Assembly: GCF_001044395.1 (NCBI RefSeq)
Contig: NZ_JANU01000031.1
Location: 62,001-126,000, forward strand
Source: Caenimonas sp. SL110
GTDB lineage: Bacteria > Pseudomonadota > Gammaproteobacteria > Burkholderiales > Burkholderiaceae_C
DNA: 64,000 nt
Direction: 5' to 3'
The notes beneath the pieces were generated by a model. The model had not been told where the DNA came from and did no database searches. It saw only the letters and a list, made by a program, of their open reading frames with translations. Each line of letters opens with the position of its first letter. Within the stretch, counting starts at the first letter, position 1. The translations under genes and the position numbers were made by a program. Shown here piece by piece: positions 41,560 through 50,140 of the stretch.

Positions 41560-41997
41560 TTAGCCGCCGCCCAGCGCCTCGACCGGGAAGGTCGTCGCGA
41601 ACGAAGGCATGGTGATGGTTTCGGGCAGCAGGCTCATGGCCGGCTGGAACAGGATGAACGCGGGCCGGTAGGTGTAGGCAATGCGCACCCGCACGAACTG
41701 GCAGGTGCCGCGGATGCAGATGCCGTTGCCGAAAGTGACGCCATTGACGGAGTAGTCGAGCTCGACGTTGGCCTCCTGCAGTTCGCCGGCCATCATGGTG
41801 TTCATCGCGCCCAGCACTGCCGCCTTGTCGCCGACCGCCGAGATCGCAGCCATTCGAGCGCCAACACGCGTGGCCTCGGTGGCCGAGTTCCATTTGAAGA
41901 TCGCGCGGCCCAGTTCAATCAGGCCGAACAGCAGCAGCAACAGCACGGTCACCACCAGCGCGAACTCCACGGCGACAGCTCCACGAGACCGCTTCAT
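41560..41997 (-). CDS. tadE: TadE-like pseudopilin, second copy
   Basis: 145 residues. N-terminal RGAVAVEFALVVTVLLLLLF carries the TadE hydrophobic helix and the Glu at +5 (AVEF) typical of prepilin-like TadE proteins cleaved by the Tad peptidase. Two cysteines (CIRGTCQF) may form a disulfide. Start 41997 makes an ATGA overlap with the preceding TadE-like gene. Confidence 0.88.
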   Translation of the reverse strand: MKRSRGAVAVEFALVVTVLLLLLFGLIELGRAIFKWNSATEATRVGARMAAISAVGDKAAVLGAMNTMMAGELQEANVELDYSVNGVTFGNGICIRGTCQFVRVRIAYTYRPAFILFQPAMSLLPETITMPSFATTFPVEALGGG

Positions 41998-42434
41998 GAG
42001 GCCCCCTGCCGCATCGTGCTCGAGATGTCGCCGAACCGCATCGCATCCACCGGCATGGACGTGAGCGTCGAAAACGGATAGCCCGAGATGGTCACTGTCA
42101 CCAGGTCGATGGAGCCGTGTCCGGTAGGCACGGCGGATTCGTAGGCGATCGCGACCATGCCGGTTTCCAGCCCCGCCAAGAGCGGATCGCCGCCGCAGCT
42201 GGTGTTGCCGTGCACAGCCAGGCAACGCGCCTGCGCATTGACCTCATTGCGCTGGTGCATCGAGAGGTAACGCGATGCATTGCGCACGGACTTGACCAGC
42301 GCGTTGTAGTGGTAGAACGCGCGGCCCAGCTCGACCATGCCGAAAGCCATGATGACGAGCGGGATCAGCAGCACCGCCAGTTCGACCGAGGCGACACCGC
42401 GAATCGAGCGAGATGGATTTGCGGCCTGTTTCAT
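41994..42434 (-). CDS. tadE: TadE-like pseudopilin, first copy
   Basis: 146 residues. Opens with RGVASVELAVLLIPLVIMAF and the VELGRAFYHYNALVKSVRNA segment of TadE/TadF. Two cysteines flank CLAVHGNTSCGG. It overlaps TadG upstream and the second TadE downstream by ATGA, so these three minor components are made together. Probably a minor pilin needed for Flp assembly. Confidence 0.88.
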   Translation of the reverse strand: MKQAANPSRSIRGVASVELAVLLIPLVIMAFGMVELGRAFYHYNALVKSVRNASRYLSMHQRNEVNAQARCLAVHGNTSCGGDPLLAGLETGMVAIAYESAVPTGHGSIDLVTVTISGYPFSTLTSMPVDAMRFGDISSTMRQGAS

Positions 42435-43717
42435 CGCACTAGCGCCGGCACAGGCGGGCCGAAGTTGCCCGGGATTCCCGAGGTGGCGCACGCGCCCTTG
42501 CTGAGCAGCCCGCGGAATTCGAGCTGGACGTCTGTTGTCGGATCGTTGATCGGCGAGAGCATGAAAGCGCAGGCGTAGTCGATCACATCCATGTTCTTCT
42601 TGTTGGGCGCCCAGCCGCTGCAACTGATGACGGGCACGAACACCATGCGCCTGTCCTGTCCCTTGGTTCCATGCAGCGCCCGGTCCAGCGGCGAAGGATT
42701 GCCCGGCAGCACGGAAGGCTTGCCGTTGTCGTCGAGCAGTGCCGTGGGGTTGTACGGGTCGTGCGTGGTGTTCTTGCGCGTCACATAGTCGGGATACGCG
42801 TTCTGTGGCGCGGCCTGCGGCCAGCTGCCCGGCAGCGTGTTGCCCTTGTTGTCCAGGCGGTTGCCGGTGTAGGCCCAACCGGTGCGGTCCGGCGGGTACA
42901 GGTCGATGTCGTTCCAGCGCCCCGAGTACAAGCCGAAGCGGGTGTTCCACGCCTGCGCCGTGCCGCCCGAAATGCCGGGTTCCACATCGACCAGTGCCGG
43001 TCCTACGTCGCACATGCCCTGCCCGGCCAGCACCTCACCCAGGTCAGAGGAGCCCTGCCCCGAGAAGCGGACCCAGTCGTAATTGCCCTGCACGGCGGAT
43101 CCGGATGCCAGCCGCCCCGTGTACCAGGTGCCAGTGGTGAACCCGAGGTTGGGCGTGGACGATGTGACAGCGCTGCACACGGCAACGGGGATGGCGCAAG
43201 GGCCTTGCCCTCCCACCGTGCGCGCGACGGCCTGCGCGCTGAGATTCCAGTCGGTCAGACCGGCGACGCCCATGAACCAGAGCGCAACGCTCTTCACGTT
43301 GCTTTCGCGCGGTGCGCAACGCACGTACTTGGTGGTGGCTGTGATCTCGCGGCGATAGGTTCCGTCCAGGGTTTCACTGAATGTGACGTCGGCTTCCTGG
43401 ATGCCAGCGCCTTCTGCCCGAAGGCTGACTGCCTGCAGGTCGATGCTGTGGCGGTTGCCGGCCGTGCGGCCTGCCGCCGTGGCGCGCTCGAGTGCGCCGA
43501 CGCCCAGGTCGTTGAGCTCGCGCGCCGCGCTGAGGGCGCACGAATCGGCGGCGTTTTGCAGCTCCGACTTGGTCACATAGAGGTGGCCGAGATCCAGCAC
43601 CAGGCCCAGCATCAGGACCAGCACGACCAGCGAGAACGCGACGACCACGGCGATCGCGCCACGCTCGCCGCGAGCAGCGCGCCATGAACGCTGTGCCGAT
43701 GGTCTGGTCATGCGCAT
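42431..43717 (-). CDS. tadG: TadG-like pilus assembly protein
   Basis: 428 residues. The N-terminal helix GAIAVVVAFSLVVLVLMLGL, the LDLGHLYVTKSELQNAADS motif and AALSAARELND-like continuation define the TadG/putative Flp pilus family (N-terminal TadE-like anchor and a large periplasmic domain). No von Willebrand A motif (DxSxS) is visible in the remaining 300 residues, which are rich in Gly, Asn, Trp and cysteines. Confidence 0.85.
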   Translation of the reverse strand: MRMTRPSAQRSWRAARGERGAIAVVVAFSLVVLVLMLGLVLDLGHLYVTKSELQNAADSCALSAARELNDLGVGALERATAAGRTAGNRHSIDLQAVSLRAEGAGIQEADVTFSETLDGTYRREITATTKYVRCAPRESNVKSVALWFMGVAGLTDWNLSAQAVARTVGGQGPCAIPVAVCSAVTSSTPNLGFTTGTWYTGRLASGSAVQGNYDWVRFSGQGSSDLGEVLAGQGMCDVGPALVDVEPGISGGTAQAWNTRFGLYSGRWNDIDLYPPDRTGWAYTGNRLDNKGNTLPGSWPQAAPQNAYPDYVTRKNTTHDPYNPTALLDDNGKPSVLPGNPSPLDRALHGTKGQDRRMVFVPVISCSGWAPNKKNMDVIDYACAFMLSPINDPTTDVQLEFRGLLSKGACATSGIPGNFGPPVPALVR

Positions 43718-43727
43718 GCGAAGCGCC

Positions 43728-44015
43728 TTATTGCGAACCGCCGCCCGAGCCGCCAGACCCGATGCCGATGTTCAGCACATTCACCGGTGGCGGCGGAACG
43801 TCGAACGACTTCTGATAGCGGTCGATCGCCGACTTGGCCGCCTGGCCGTCGGATCGAAGGGCCGGACGCGCACGCGAAGGCGCATCAGGATCGACGACCT
43901 GGGCAGCGCGCGCGCCGATCAGCGCCTGCCCAAAGTTTGCATCGACAGCTGTGGTCGGCACTGCACAACCAGCGGCCAGCACCGAAGCCGCGCCCAGGAG
44001 GATGAAGACTCGCAT
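43728..44015 (-). CDS. Small Tad-locus lipoprotein
   Basis: 95 residues. Signal MRVFILLGAASVLAAGCA gives a clear lipobox (LAAGC). The rest is low complexity with a proline run (VPPPPVNVLNIGIGSGG) and a glycine-rich end. AAGGAA precedes the ATG. Position between the secretin and tadG suggests an outer-membrane accessory, perhaps an RcpB-like role, but no motif proves it. Confidence 0.75.
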   Translation of the reverse strand: MRVFILLGAASVLAAGCAVPTTAVDANFGQALIGARAAQVVDPDAPSRARPALRSDGQAAKSAIDRYQKSFDVPPPPVNVLNIGIGSGGSGGGSQ

Positions 44016-44047
44016 GTTGATTCCTTGAATGTGTGAGGACCGGCCGT

Positions 44048-45562
44048 TCACTTGAGCTGGAAGCCGCCCGGCTGCGCAGGCGCTGCAGGTGGGGCAGCCG
44101 GTGCAGGTGGGGGCACGCGCGTCCTGCCCTCGCCTTCCATCCGCCCGCCGAGCAGGAAGTCCGATCGCGATGGCGGCACGAAGCTGTCGGTGGGCATTGC
44201 ATAGTTCGCAGGCAGGGGTTTGACCAGGCGCGGCGTGACGATGAACATCAGCTCGGAGCGGTCGGTCTGGAATTCGCTGCTGCGAAACAGCGCTCCGAGC
44301 ACGGGCAACTCGCCGAGCATGGGCAAGGCCTTGATGCTCTCGGTGACGTTGTTCTTGATCAGCCCGCCGATCGCAAAGCTCTCGCCGTCACGCAGCTGCA
44401 CGGTGGTGGAGGCGCGACGCGTGGTGATGGTGGGCAAGATGCTGGTCTGGCCGCCGAGCGTGGTGATCGGCGTCCCGATCTGCGACAGCTCGGAGACTTC
44501 CGGCGTCACGCGCAGGTTGATGCGTCCGCCCTCCAGCAGCGTGGGCGTGAAGCGAAGGCCGACGCCGAACTCTTTTTCTTCCAGCGTGACGCCGCTGCCA
44601 CCCGAGCTGTTGCTTTGCGGCACCGGGATGTAGATTCGGCCGCCGGCCAGGAACGCGCCTTCCTGTCCGCTCATCGCCATGATGGTGGGCTCGGCCAGGA
44701 TCTTGACCAGGCCGTTCTTGACTTCTGCGTCCAGCGAGATGGCAGTGCGTCCGTTGGCTCGGGTGCCTGTGACCGAGTTGGCCGCGCCGCTCAGCAGCTG
44801 GGTCAGCAGCGTGAAGCTTGTGTTGCCGCTGGTGCGCGTGAGGTCGAACTCCACGCCGAGCTTGTCGATCAGTGTCTTGGAAACTTCCGCGACCTTGACT
44901 TCGAGCATGACCTGCTGCGAGCCCTCCACCGATAGCAGGTTGATCACCTTCTTGCCGCCGCTGTACACCTCGGCCAGCGAGACCAGCCGCTGCACTCGCA
45001 TAGGGTCGCTCACGCTTCCCGAAAGCACCACCGAATCACCGAGGGACTCGACGGTGATTGCCAGCTCTCCGGGCACCAGTTCAGCCAGGCGGGTCTTGAG
45101 CGTGGCCGTGTCCAGTCCGACCAGCACGTCCATGATGGTTGTGCGGCCGGACTTGGTCCAGACGAACACATTGGTCGAGCCGGACTTGCGCCCGAGCAGG
45201 TACACCTCGCGCGGGTTGATCAGCATCACATCGGCGATCTCGGGATTGCCGATGGACAGGCGCGTGGCATCGCCCGGCAACCGCACCACCGCTGATTTAC
45301 CTACGGTCAGGCGCATTGCAGGCGCGACCTCGGTGGGCGCGGTGAATTGCGCGCTCTGCGGACCGACGGAAATGGACACCGGTGCCTTTGCCGCTTCAGC
45401 GGCAGCAGGCGCGGTTGCAGGCGCAGCCGCCGATGCCGCCTTGGCGGGCTTCGGTACAGCCTGCGCGGCAGCGCTGGTCGCGCCAAGCAGTGATGCGCAG
45501 GCAAGGGCTGCAAGAACCGCGGTGCCGCGGCGCGCAAAGATGGGTTGTTGGCAGGTGTTCAT
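44048..45562 (-). CDS. rcpA: Tad pilus secretin RcpA/CpaC
   Basis: 504 residues. A Sec signal peptide (about 1-34) is followed by an N-terminal secretin domain (LTVGKSAVVRLPGDATRLSI), a BON/short domain, and the secretin C-domain with VEVKVAEVSK-type LEVKVAEVSKTLIDKLG and RRASTTVQLRDGESFAIGGL, ending with MFIVTPRLVKPL. Forms the outer-membrane pore for the pilus. Proline-rich tail (VPPPAPAAPPAAPAQ). Confidence 0.93.
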   Translation of the reverse strand: MNTCQQPIFARRGTAVLAALACASLLGATSAAAQAVPKPAKAASAAAPATAPAAAEAAKAPVSISVGPQSAQFTAPTEVAPAMRLTVGKSAVVRLPGDATRLSIGNPEIADVMLINPREVYLLGRKSGSTNVFVWTKSGRTTIMDVLVGLDTATLKTRLAELVPGELAITVESLGDSVVLSGSVSDPMRVQRLVSLAEVYSGGKKVINLLSVEGSQQVMLEVKVAEVSKTLIDKLGVEFDLTRTSGNTSFTLLTQLLSGAANSVTGTRANGRTAISLDAEVKNGLVKILAEPTIMAMSGQEGAFLAGGRIYIPVPQSNSSGGSGVTLEEKEFGVGLRFTPTLLEGGRINLRVTPEVSELSQIGTPITTLGGQTSILPTITTRRASTTVQLRDGESFAIGGLIKNNVTESIKALPMLGELPVLGALFRSSEFQTDRSELMFIVTPRLVKPLPANYAMPTDSFVPPSRSDFLLGGRMEGEGRTRVPPPAPAAPPAAPAQPGGFQLK

Positions 45563-45581
45563 CGTGTGCTCGGTGTGGGCG

Positions 45582-46445
45582 TCATTCGACGGATTTCTTC
45601 AGGCCGCGGATCACTTCCAGCTTGTCTTCGGCCGGTTTGGGCGGCGTTTCGACAGCGACCGCCTTGCGCACCGGGCGTGGCGCTACAACGGCCGGGCGGG
45701 CTGCAACCGCCGGCGCTGCTGGCGCCGCGTTCGCGACAACCGCAGTCACCACGGACTTGCCATTGAGCAGGTCGCTCTTGCGGGCCCCGGCGGTGGCCGA
45801 CGAGCCCTTGTCGAGCTGGCTGCGCAGCACAAGCGACAGCGAGCCGATGCTGCGGGCGAGGTCAATCTGTTCGGCCTGCTGCGGTGTCACCTGCAAGGTC
45901 ACCGCGTTCACGACGCGCGGCTTGCTGTCACCGGTGCTCACGTCCTGGGCGACGGCCAGCACGAGGATGCGTTCGAGCACGATCTTGGAAACCGGACGAT
46001 TCGCATCGTCGGGCGTATTGACCATCACATCGACGTAATTGCCCGGCAGCGCAAAACCGCCGACACCGACGATCTCGTTGACCTTGACCGTGATGGCGCG
46101 CGTGCCCTGTTCAAGCACGGCGGAAAGCCCGCCCTTCTCGCCGGGATTCGCGAGCTTGGTCGCGACGATGGGCTCGCCGCGCAGCACCTGCGTGTTGAGC
46201 ACGCGGTCCTGCACCTTGGCGACCGTGTCGAAGGGCTCCTTGAGTGCCGCGCCAGCGGGCCAGTCCACCACCTGGACCATATCGGGACGCAGGCGCGTGC
46301 CGACCTCCAGGTCGCGCGCGGCAACCACCACCTGCGCGGTGGCGACGCTGGCCTGCATGGCGACCCATCGGGCGGCGATGGCCACGGCGATGGCGCCGAC
46401 GATCACCGACACCAGGATGACAAGCAGCGGTCTTGTGTTTTTCAT
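45582..46445 (-). CDS. rcpC: Tad pilus protein RcpC/CpaB
   Basis: 287 residues. One N-terminal transmembrane segment (LLVILVSVIVGAIAVAIAA), then a SAF domain (VVVAARDLEVGTRLRPDMVQ) and the RcpC region with GVGGFALPGNYVDVMVN. CpaB/RcpC acts in the periplasm with the secretin. Encoded between the peptidase and secretin genes. Confidence 0.92.
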   Translation of the reverse strand: MKNTRPLLVILVSVIVGAIAVAIAARWVAMQASVATAQVVVAARDLEVGTRLRPDMVQVVDWPAGAALKEPFDTVAKVQDRVLNTQVLRGEPIVATKLANPGEKGGLSAVLEQGTRAITVKVNEIVGVGGFALPGNYVDVMVNTPDDANRPVSKIVLERILVLAVAQDVSTGDSKPRVVNAVTLQVTPQQAEQIDLARSIGSLSLVLRSQLDKGSSATAGARKSDLLNGKSVVTAVVANAAPAAPAVAARPAVVAPRPVRKAVAVETPPKPAEDKLEVIRGLKKSVE

Positions 46446-46465
46446 GGGGAGTTCCAGTTCGGCTC

Positions 46466-47005
46466 TTATCTGGCGTTGACGAGCCAGCTATGCACGATCG
46501 CGCCAGTGGCGATCGCCAGGGCATAAGGAATACGGGCCCGCACGGTGGGCAGCGAGTCCGCGCGCGGCAGCCTGCGAGCGCCTATGTCGGCCATCACAAG
46601 GATGAGAGCAGTGCGCAGGTTGCGAAACACGGCGCCGGATTGGCGCAGGTACAGCGCATAGGCAATGGACAGCACGCCCCCGGCGACCAGCGTCAGCAGC
46701 ACCACACCGACTGCGCCCGGAAAGCCCGCAAACGCACCCGTCGCTGCCATCAGCTTGACGTCGCCTGCGCCGGTGACGCGCATCAGGTACATCGGCAACA
46801 GCGCCGCGAATCCGGTCGCCATGCCGGCGAGCGCATGACCCGGACCGATACCGCCCGGCGCCATCGACAGGCCCAGCGCCGCCGCACAGCCCGCCAGCAC
46901 AACGCTGTTGGGAATGCGGCGGTAGCGTGCATCGCTCCAGGCCGCAGCTGCCAGCATGGCGCCGGCGGCTGCGAACGAAAGCCAGTGGAACAGATCGGAG
47001 GGCAC
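46466..47005 (-). CDS. tadV: Prepilin peptidase TadV/CpaA
   Basis: 179 residues, A24 aspartic peptidase of the inner membrane that processes Flp and TadE-like pilins. The first catalytic Asp is in AAWSDARYRRIPN, the second in the GAGDVKLMA motif. About five hydrophobic helices. The start is taken as GTG at 47005 because the peptidase sequence begins there; upstream residues are Arg/Pro-rich and look like a shadow. The exact start is uncertain. Confidence 0.85.
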   Translation of the reverse strand: MPSDLFHWLSFAAAGAMLAAAAWSDARYRRIPNSVVLAGCAAALGLSMAPGGIGPGHALAGMATGFAALLPMYLMRVTGAGDVKLMAATGAFAGFPGAVGVVLLTLVAGGVLSIAYALYLRQSGAVFRNLRTALILVMADIGARRLPRADSLPTVRARIPYALAIATGAIVHSWLVNAR

Positions 47006-47042
47006 GGTGAGGCTCGGTGGAGGTTGCGTATGCCGACGAATC

Positions 47043-47264
47043 TCAGGGCGTCGTCGGCGTCGTGGCCGTGGCCTTCCACTTGCAATCGGCGCTCTTCGGA
47101 TCAGCGATGCACTTGGCGATGTCGTTGAAGAGCGTGTTGATGTTGGTGCCGAGCAGCGATGCGCCGGCAATGATCACGACCGAGATCAGAGCCGCGAGCA
47201 GCCCGTATTCGATGGCGGTGGCGCCGCTCTCGTCGGCGGCGAATTCGGTGATGAAAGATTTCAT
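47043..47264 (-). CDS. flp: Flp-type IVb major pilin
   Basis: 73 residues, typical Flp size. The processing site and helix read DESGATAIEYGLLAALISVV, with Glu and Tyr at the conserved positions after cleavage following Gly. Two cysteines near the end (CIADPKSADCKW) could form a disulfide loop. GGAG precedes the ATG. It is the first gene of the minus-strand Tad locus; the 200-base leader before it holds CTTTG/CAAAG inverted repeats (47346-47377) but no recognisable sigma-54 site. Confidence 0.93.
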   Translation of the reverse strand: MKSFITEFAADESGATAIEYGLLAALISVVIIAGASLLGTNINTLFNDIAKCIADPKSADCKWKATATTPTTP

Positions 47265-47345
47265 GTGAAGGCTCCGGTTGGTTGCTTTGACCCGTCCACA
47301 TCGGCCGGGCGTTGCGACACTCGGCAAAAAGCACTTGTGTCTGTT

Positions 47346-47377
47346 GGTAACTTTGAAACAAAGCCCAAAGAAAAACT
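47346..47377. repeat. CTTTG/CAAAG inverted repeats in the flp leader
   Basis: CTTTGAAACAAAG (stem 5, loop 3) is followed closely by CAAAG-AAAAA-CTTTG. The two can fold alternatively. Role unknown; they lie about 85-115 bases upstream of flp. Confidence 0.35.
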
Positions 47378-47541
47378 TTGATATTTGTCATGTGGATGAG
47401 ATACATCGCCCACCTGAAGTGGCGCGTGCATTGACACTCGTCAACATGAAAAGCGCGCGAGCGACAACGCGCGCAGGTGCGCGCAAGCGCTCTACGCGGT
47501 ATGCGCGCGAGATGTGGGCAAGATGTGCCCGATGCGGCGAA

Positions 47542-49278
47542 TTACTTTTGCAGCACGTAGCTGCCTGGCGCAGGCACGGGCAAACCGTCCTGCACCACCG
47601 ACGTGACGGCCCTGGCTTTCACTCGCCGCGTCGAATGCTGCGCGAGCCACTGCGTCCACGCGGGCCACCACGAACCGTGCTCGGGCTGCGCACCCCTGCG
47701 CCATTCATCCGGGTCGGCAGGTGCCTTCATCGCGGCGTGCGATGACAGGTAGTAGCCTGCGGCAGCATCAGCCATCGGACCCGAAGGCGGACTCACGATG
47801 CCCATGTTGTGCCCACCGGAAGCCAGCGCCATCGTCACCGGCGAATGCACCAGCCCATGAACCTTGTAGACCGACTTCCACGGCGCCACATGATCGCGCT
47901 GCGTGGCCGCGACGAACATGGGCACGTCGATCGCATCGAGCCGCACGGTCTGCCCCAGGGCCTTGTAACGGCCCTCGGCCAGGTCGTTGTGCAGGAACAG
48001 GCTGCGCAGGTATTGGCTGTGCATGCGCGCAGGCAGCCGTGTCGCGTCGGCGTTCCACGCACGCATGGCCGTCATCGGGCTTTGCGCGCCCATCAGGTAT
48101 TCGTGCACGAGCTTGGACCACACGAGGTCCTTGGAGTTGATCAGCTGGAACGCGCCCGCCATCTGCCGGCCGTCGAGATAGCCGTGCTCGGCCATCAGGC
48201 CTTCCAGGAAAGCGATCTGGCTCTCGTCGATGAACAGGCCCAGCTCGCCGGGCTCATGAAAGTCGGTCTGCGCGGCCAGCAGCGTCACGCTCGCCAACGG
48301 GTTCGCCTTGTCCGCGCCCAGGAGCGCAGCAGCGATTGCCAGCAGCGTGCCGCCCAGGCAGTAACCCATCGCGTGCACGCGCATGCGCGGCACCATGCGT
48401 CGCACGGCGTCGATCGCATCCATCACGCCGAGTTGCAGGTAGTCGTCCATGCCCAGGTCGCGATCTGCGCTGACGGGGTTTCTCCACGACACCATGAACA
48501 CCGTATGGCCCTGCGACACCAGGTATTCGACCAGCGAGTCGCCGGGCGTCAGGTCCAGGATGTAGAACTTCATGATCCACGACGGAATAACGAGCACCGG
48601 CTCTGCAAAGACCGTCGGCGTTGCGGGTTCGTACTGGATCAGCTCGATCAGTGAATTGCGAAACACCACTTTGCCCGGCGTCAACGCAGTGCCCTTGCCC
48701 GGCACGAATGCCTGGGCGCCCCGCGCGGGACCATCGGTCATCACGGTGACGGCGTCACTCGCCCAGTTGGCAGCGCCTTCGACCAGGTTGGCCCCGCCGC
48801 GGCGCATCGTCTCGGCCAGCACCTGCGGGTTGGTAGCGACAAAGTTCGAGGGCGACCAGATGTCCAGCCACTGCCTTGTTGCAAATGCGGCGACGTCTTC
48901 GTGGTGGCGCGACACGCCGCTCACGCCGGTCATGGCTTCCTGCCACCACTGCTGCTGCAACAGGAAGCCCTGGGCCATGATATTGAATGGCGGCTTGCTC
49001 CACGGCGCAGGATCAAAACGCTTGTCGTTGCCTGCGGGTGCCACGCATGGCGAGCAGTCGGCGCCCCACACGCGCTGCGCGTAGTTTTGCCAGGCGACTG
49101 ATTTGCGCAACGCACTGCCTGCCAAAGCGCTCTGGTGCGAGGGAGAGGCCATGAAGTGCGCGAGCCAGTCGGCATACGCGAGCGAGAGCGCCGACGGCGA
49201 AATGCCGTGGGCCAGGCGCGCGAGCCAGAGTTTCAGCGGCAGGTCGAGAGGGTCGGGTCCGTATTCGTTGGAGCGCAT
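47542..49278 (-). CDS. phaC: Poly(3-hydroxyalkanoate) polymerase family protein
   Basis: 578 residues, the length of class I PHA synthase. The N-terminal PhaC domain includes GKVVFRNSLIELIQY; the alpha/beta hydrolase core has the lipase-like box MGYCLGGT with the catalytic cysteine near residue 306, the Asp in AATQRDHVAPW and the His in SGGHNMGIV. Polymerises hydroxyacyl-CoA into storage granules. The start at 49278 fits a TATCCT -10 and an FNR-like box centred at -41.5. No phaA/phaB is adjacent. Confidence 0.9.
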   Translation of the reverse strand: MRSNEYGPDPLDLPLKLWLARLAHGISPSALSLAYADWLAHFMASPSHQSALAGSALRKSVAWQNYAQRVWGADCSPCVAPAGNDKRFDPAPWSKPPFNIMAQGFLLQQQWWQEAMTGVSGVSRHHEDVAAFATRQWLDIWSPSNFVATNPQVLAETMRRGGANLVEGAANWASDAVTVMTDGPARGAQAFVPGKGTALTPGKVVFRNSLIELIQYEPATPTVFAEPVLVIPSWIMKFYILDLTPGDSLVEYLVSQGHTVFMVSWRNPVSADRDLGMDDYLQLGVMDAIDAVRRMVPRMRVHAMGYCLGGTLLAIAAALLGADKANPLASVTLLAAQTDFHEPGELGLFIDESQIAFLEGLMAEHGYLDGRQMAGAFQLINSKDLVWSKLVHEYLMGAQSPMTAMRAWNADATRLPARMHSQYLRSLFLHNDLAEGRYKALGQTVRLDAIDVPMFVAATQRDHVAPWKSVYKVHGLVHSPVTMALASGGHNMGIVSPPSGPMADAAAGYYLSSHAAMKAPADPDEWRRGAQPEHGSWWPAWTQWLAQHSTRRVKARAVTSVVQDGLPVPAPGSYVLQK

Positions 49279-49315
49279 CGTTGGGAAAGGATAAGGACGC
49301 CGGCCAGCGCGACGC

Positions 49316-49329
49316 TTGACGTGCATCAA
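49316..49329. promoter_or_regulatory. FNR/Anr-like box proximal to phaC
   Basis: TTGAC-GTGC-ATCAA differs from the FNR consensus TTGAT-N4-ATCAA at one position. If transcription of phaC begins near 49281, this box is centred at -41.5 and TATCCT occupies the -10. Confidence 0.6.
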
Positions 49330-49341
49330 CCTGCACGGCGT

Positions 49342-49355
49342 TTGATCCGCGTCAA
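49342..49355. promoter_or_regulatory. FNR/Anr-like box proximal to the universal stress gene
   Basis: TTGAT-CCGC-GTCAA differs from the FNR consensus at one position. It lies 26 bases from the first box and 58 bases before the usp ATG, so each of the two divergent genes has its own near box. Confidence 0.6.
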
Positions 49356-49413
49356 GTGATCCATGCCCCGCCTGCCCGACCATGCAGGCTACTTCAACCA
49401 AACGGAGACAGCC

Positions 49414-49854
49414 ATGTTCAAGCGCATTCTGGTGCCGGTCGACGGCAGTGCGACTTCCCGCAAAGCCCTCACGCAGGCCCTGCAGCTCGCACGCGAACAG
49501 GGGTCCAGCGTGAGGTTGCTGCACGCAATCGACGAACTCGTCTACGTCAATACCTACAGCTACAGCCCGGAGCTCATGGAAGAAGTTCGCACCGCCGCAG
49601 CGAAGGTGCTGGGCGACGCGCTGGAGATGGCGAAGTCCGCTGGCGTCGCGGCCGACACGCAACTGGTCGACCAGCCTGCGCAACGCCTGGGCGCGACCGT
49701 TACCAAGGAAGCCGCAGACTGGGGCGCCGACCTGATCGTGCTGGGCACGCACGGCCGCCGGGGCATCAGCCGCCTGGTCATGGGCAGCGGCGCCGACCAG
49801 ATCCTGCGCGAAGCGACGGTGCCTGTGCTCACCATACGCGGCGACGACTCCTGA
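49414..49854 (+). CDS. Universal stress protein (UspA family)
   Basis: 146 residues. Opens MFKRILVPVDGSATSRKA and carries the ATP-binding G-x2-G-x9-G pattern in GTHGRRGISRLVMGSGADQI, so it is probably an ATP-binding Usp. GGAGA precedes the ATG at 49414. Divergent from phaC with two FNR-like boxes between, which suggests induction at low oxygen. Confidence 0.92.
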   Translation: MFKRILVPVDGSATSRKALTQALQLAREQGSSVRLLHAIDELVYVNTYSYSPELMEEVRTAAAKVLGDALEMAKSAGVAADTQLVDQPAQRLGATVTKEAADWGADLIVLGTHGRRGISRLVMGSGADQILREATVPVLTIRGDDS

Positions 49855-49912
49855 AGTACCCTGCCCTTTCCGCCATTTTTGCCATTTCAACAACCTCGAT
49901 CGGAACCTGCTC

Positions 49913-50107
49913 ATGAAAGTCAACGAAGGCACCCTGGACCGCAGCGTGCGAGTCATTGCCGGCATCGCGCTGATCGCGATGGCGTATATGGGCACGATCG
50001 GTGCCTGGGGCTACATCGGCATCGTCCCGATCATCACGGGTGCGTTGGGGATGTGCCCGCTGTACAGCCTGCTGGGGATATCGACCTGCCCGATGCCCAA
50101 GCGTTGA
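49913..50107 (+). CDS. DUF2892 small membrane protein
   Basis: 64 residues: NEGTLDRSVRVIAGIALIAM, a second helix and the conserved ending CPLYSLLGISTCP. This matches the DUF2892/YgaP transmembrane module, often linked to rhodanese and sulfide or persulfide metabolism. Lies 58 bases after usp; co-transcription is possible. Confidence 0.85.
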   Translation: MKVNEGTLDRSVRVIAGIALIAMAYMGTIGAWGYIGIVPIITGALGMCPLYSLLGISTCPMPKR

Positions 50108-50140
50108 GGCGCGCGGTGCGCAGCGCCGTTGTGAGCTGCA

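Noticed and set aside
47455-47515. Cluster of GCGCGC motifs downstream of phaC
   Set aside because: Irregular spacing and no consistent stem; most likely base-composition bias.
47265-47541. Sigma-54 promoter for flp
   Set aside because: No GG-N10-GC pair with the expected flanks was found in the leader on the minus strand.
49279-49995. N-terminal extension of phaC across the usp gene
   Set aside because: It would overlap a well-supported universal stress gene on the other strand and the FNR-like boxes; PHA synthase homology begins after 49278.
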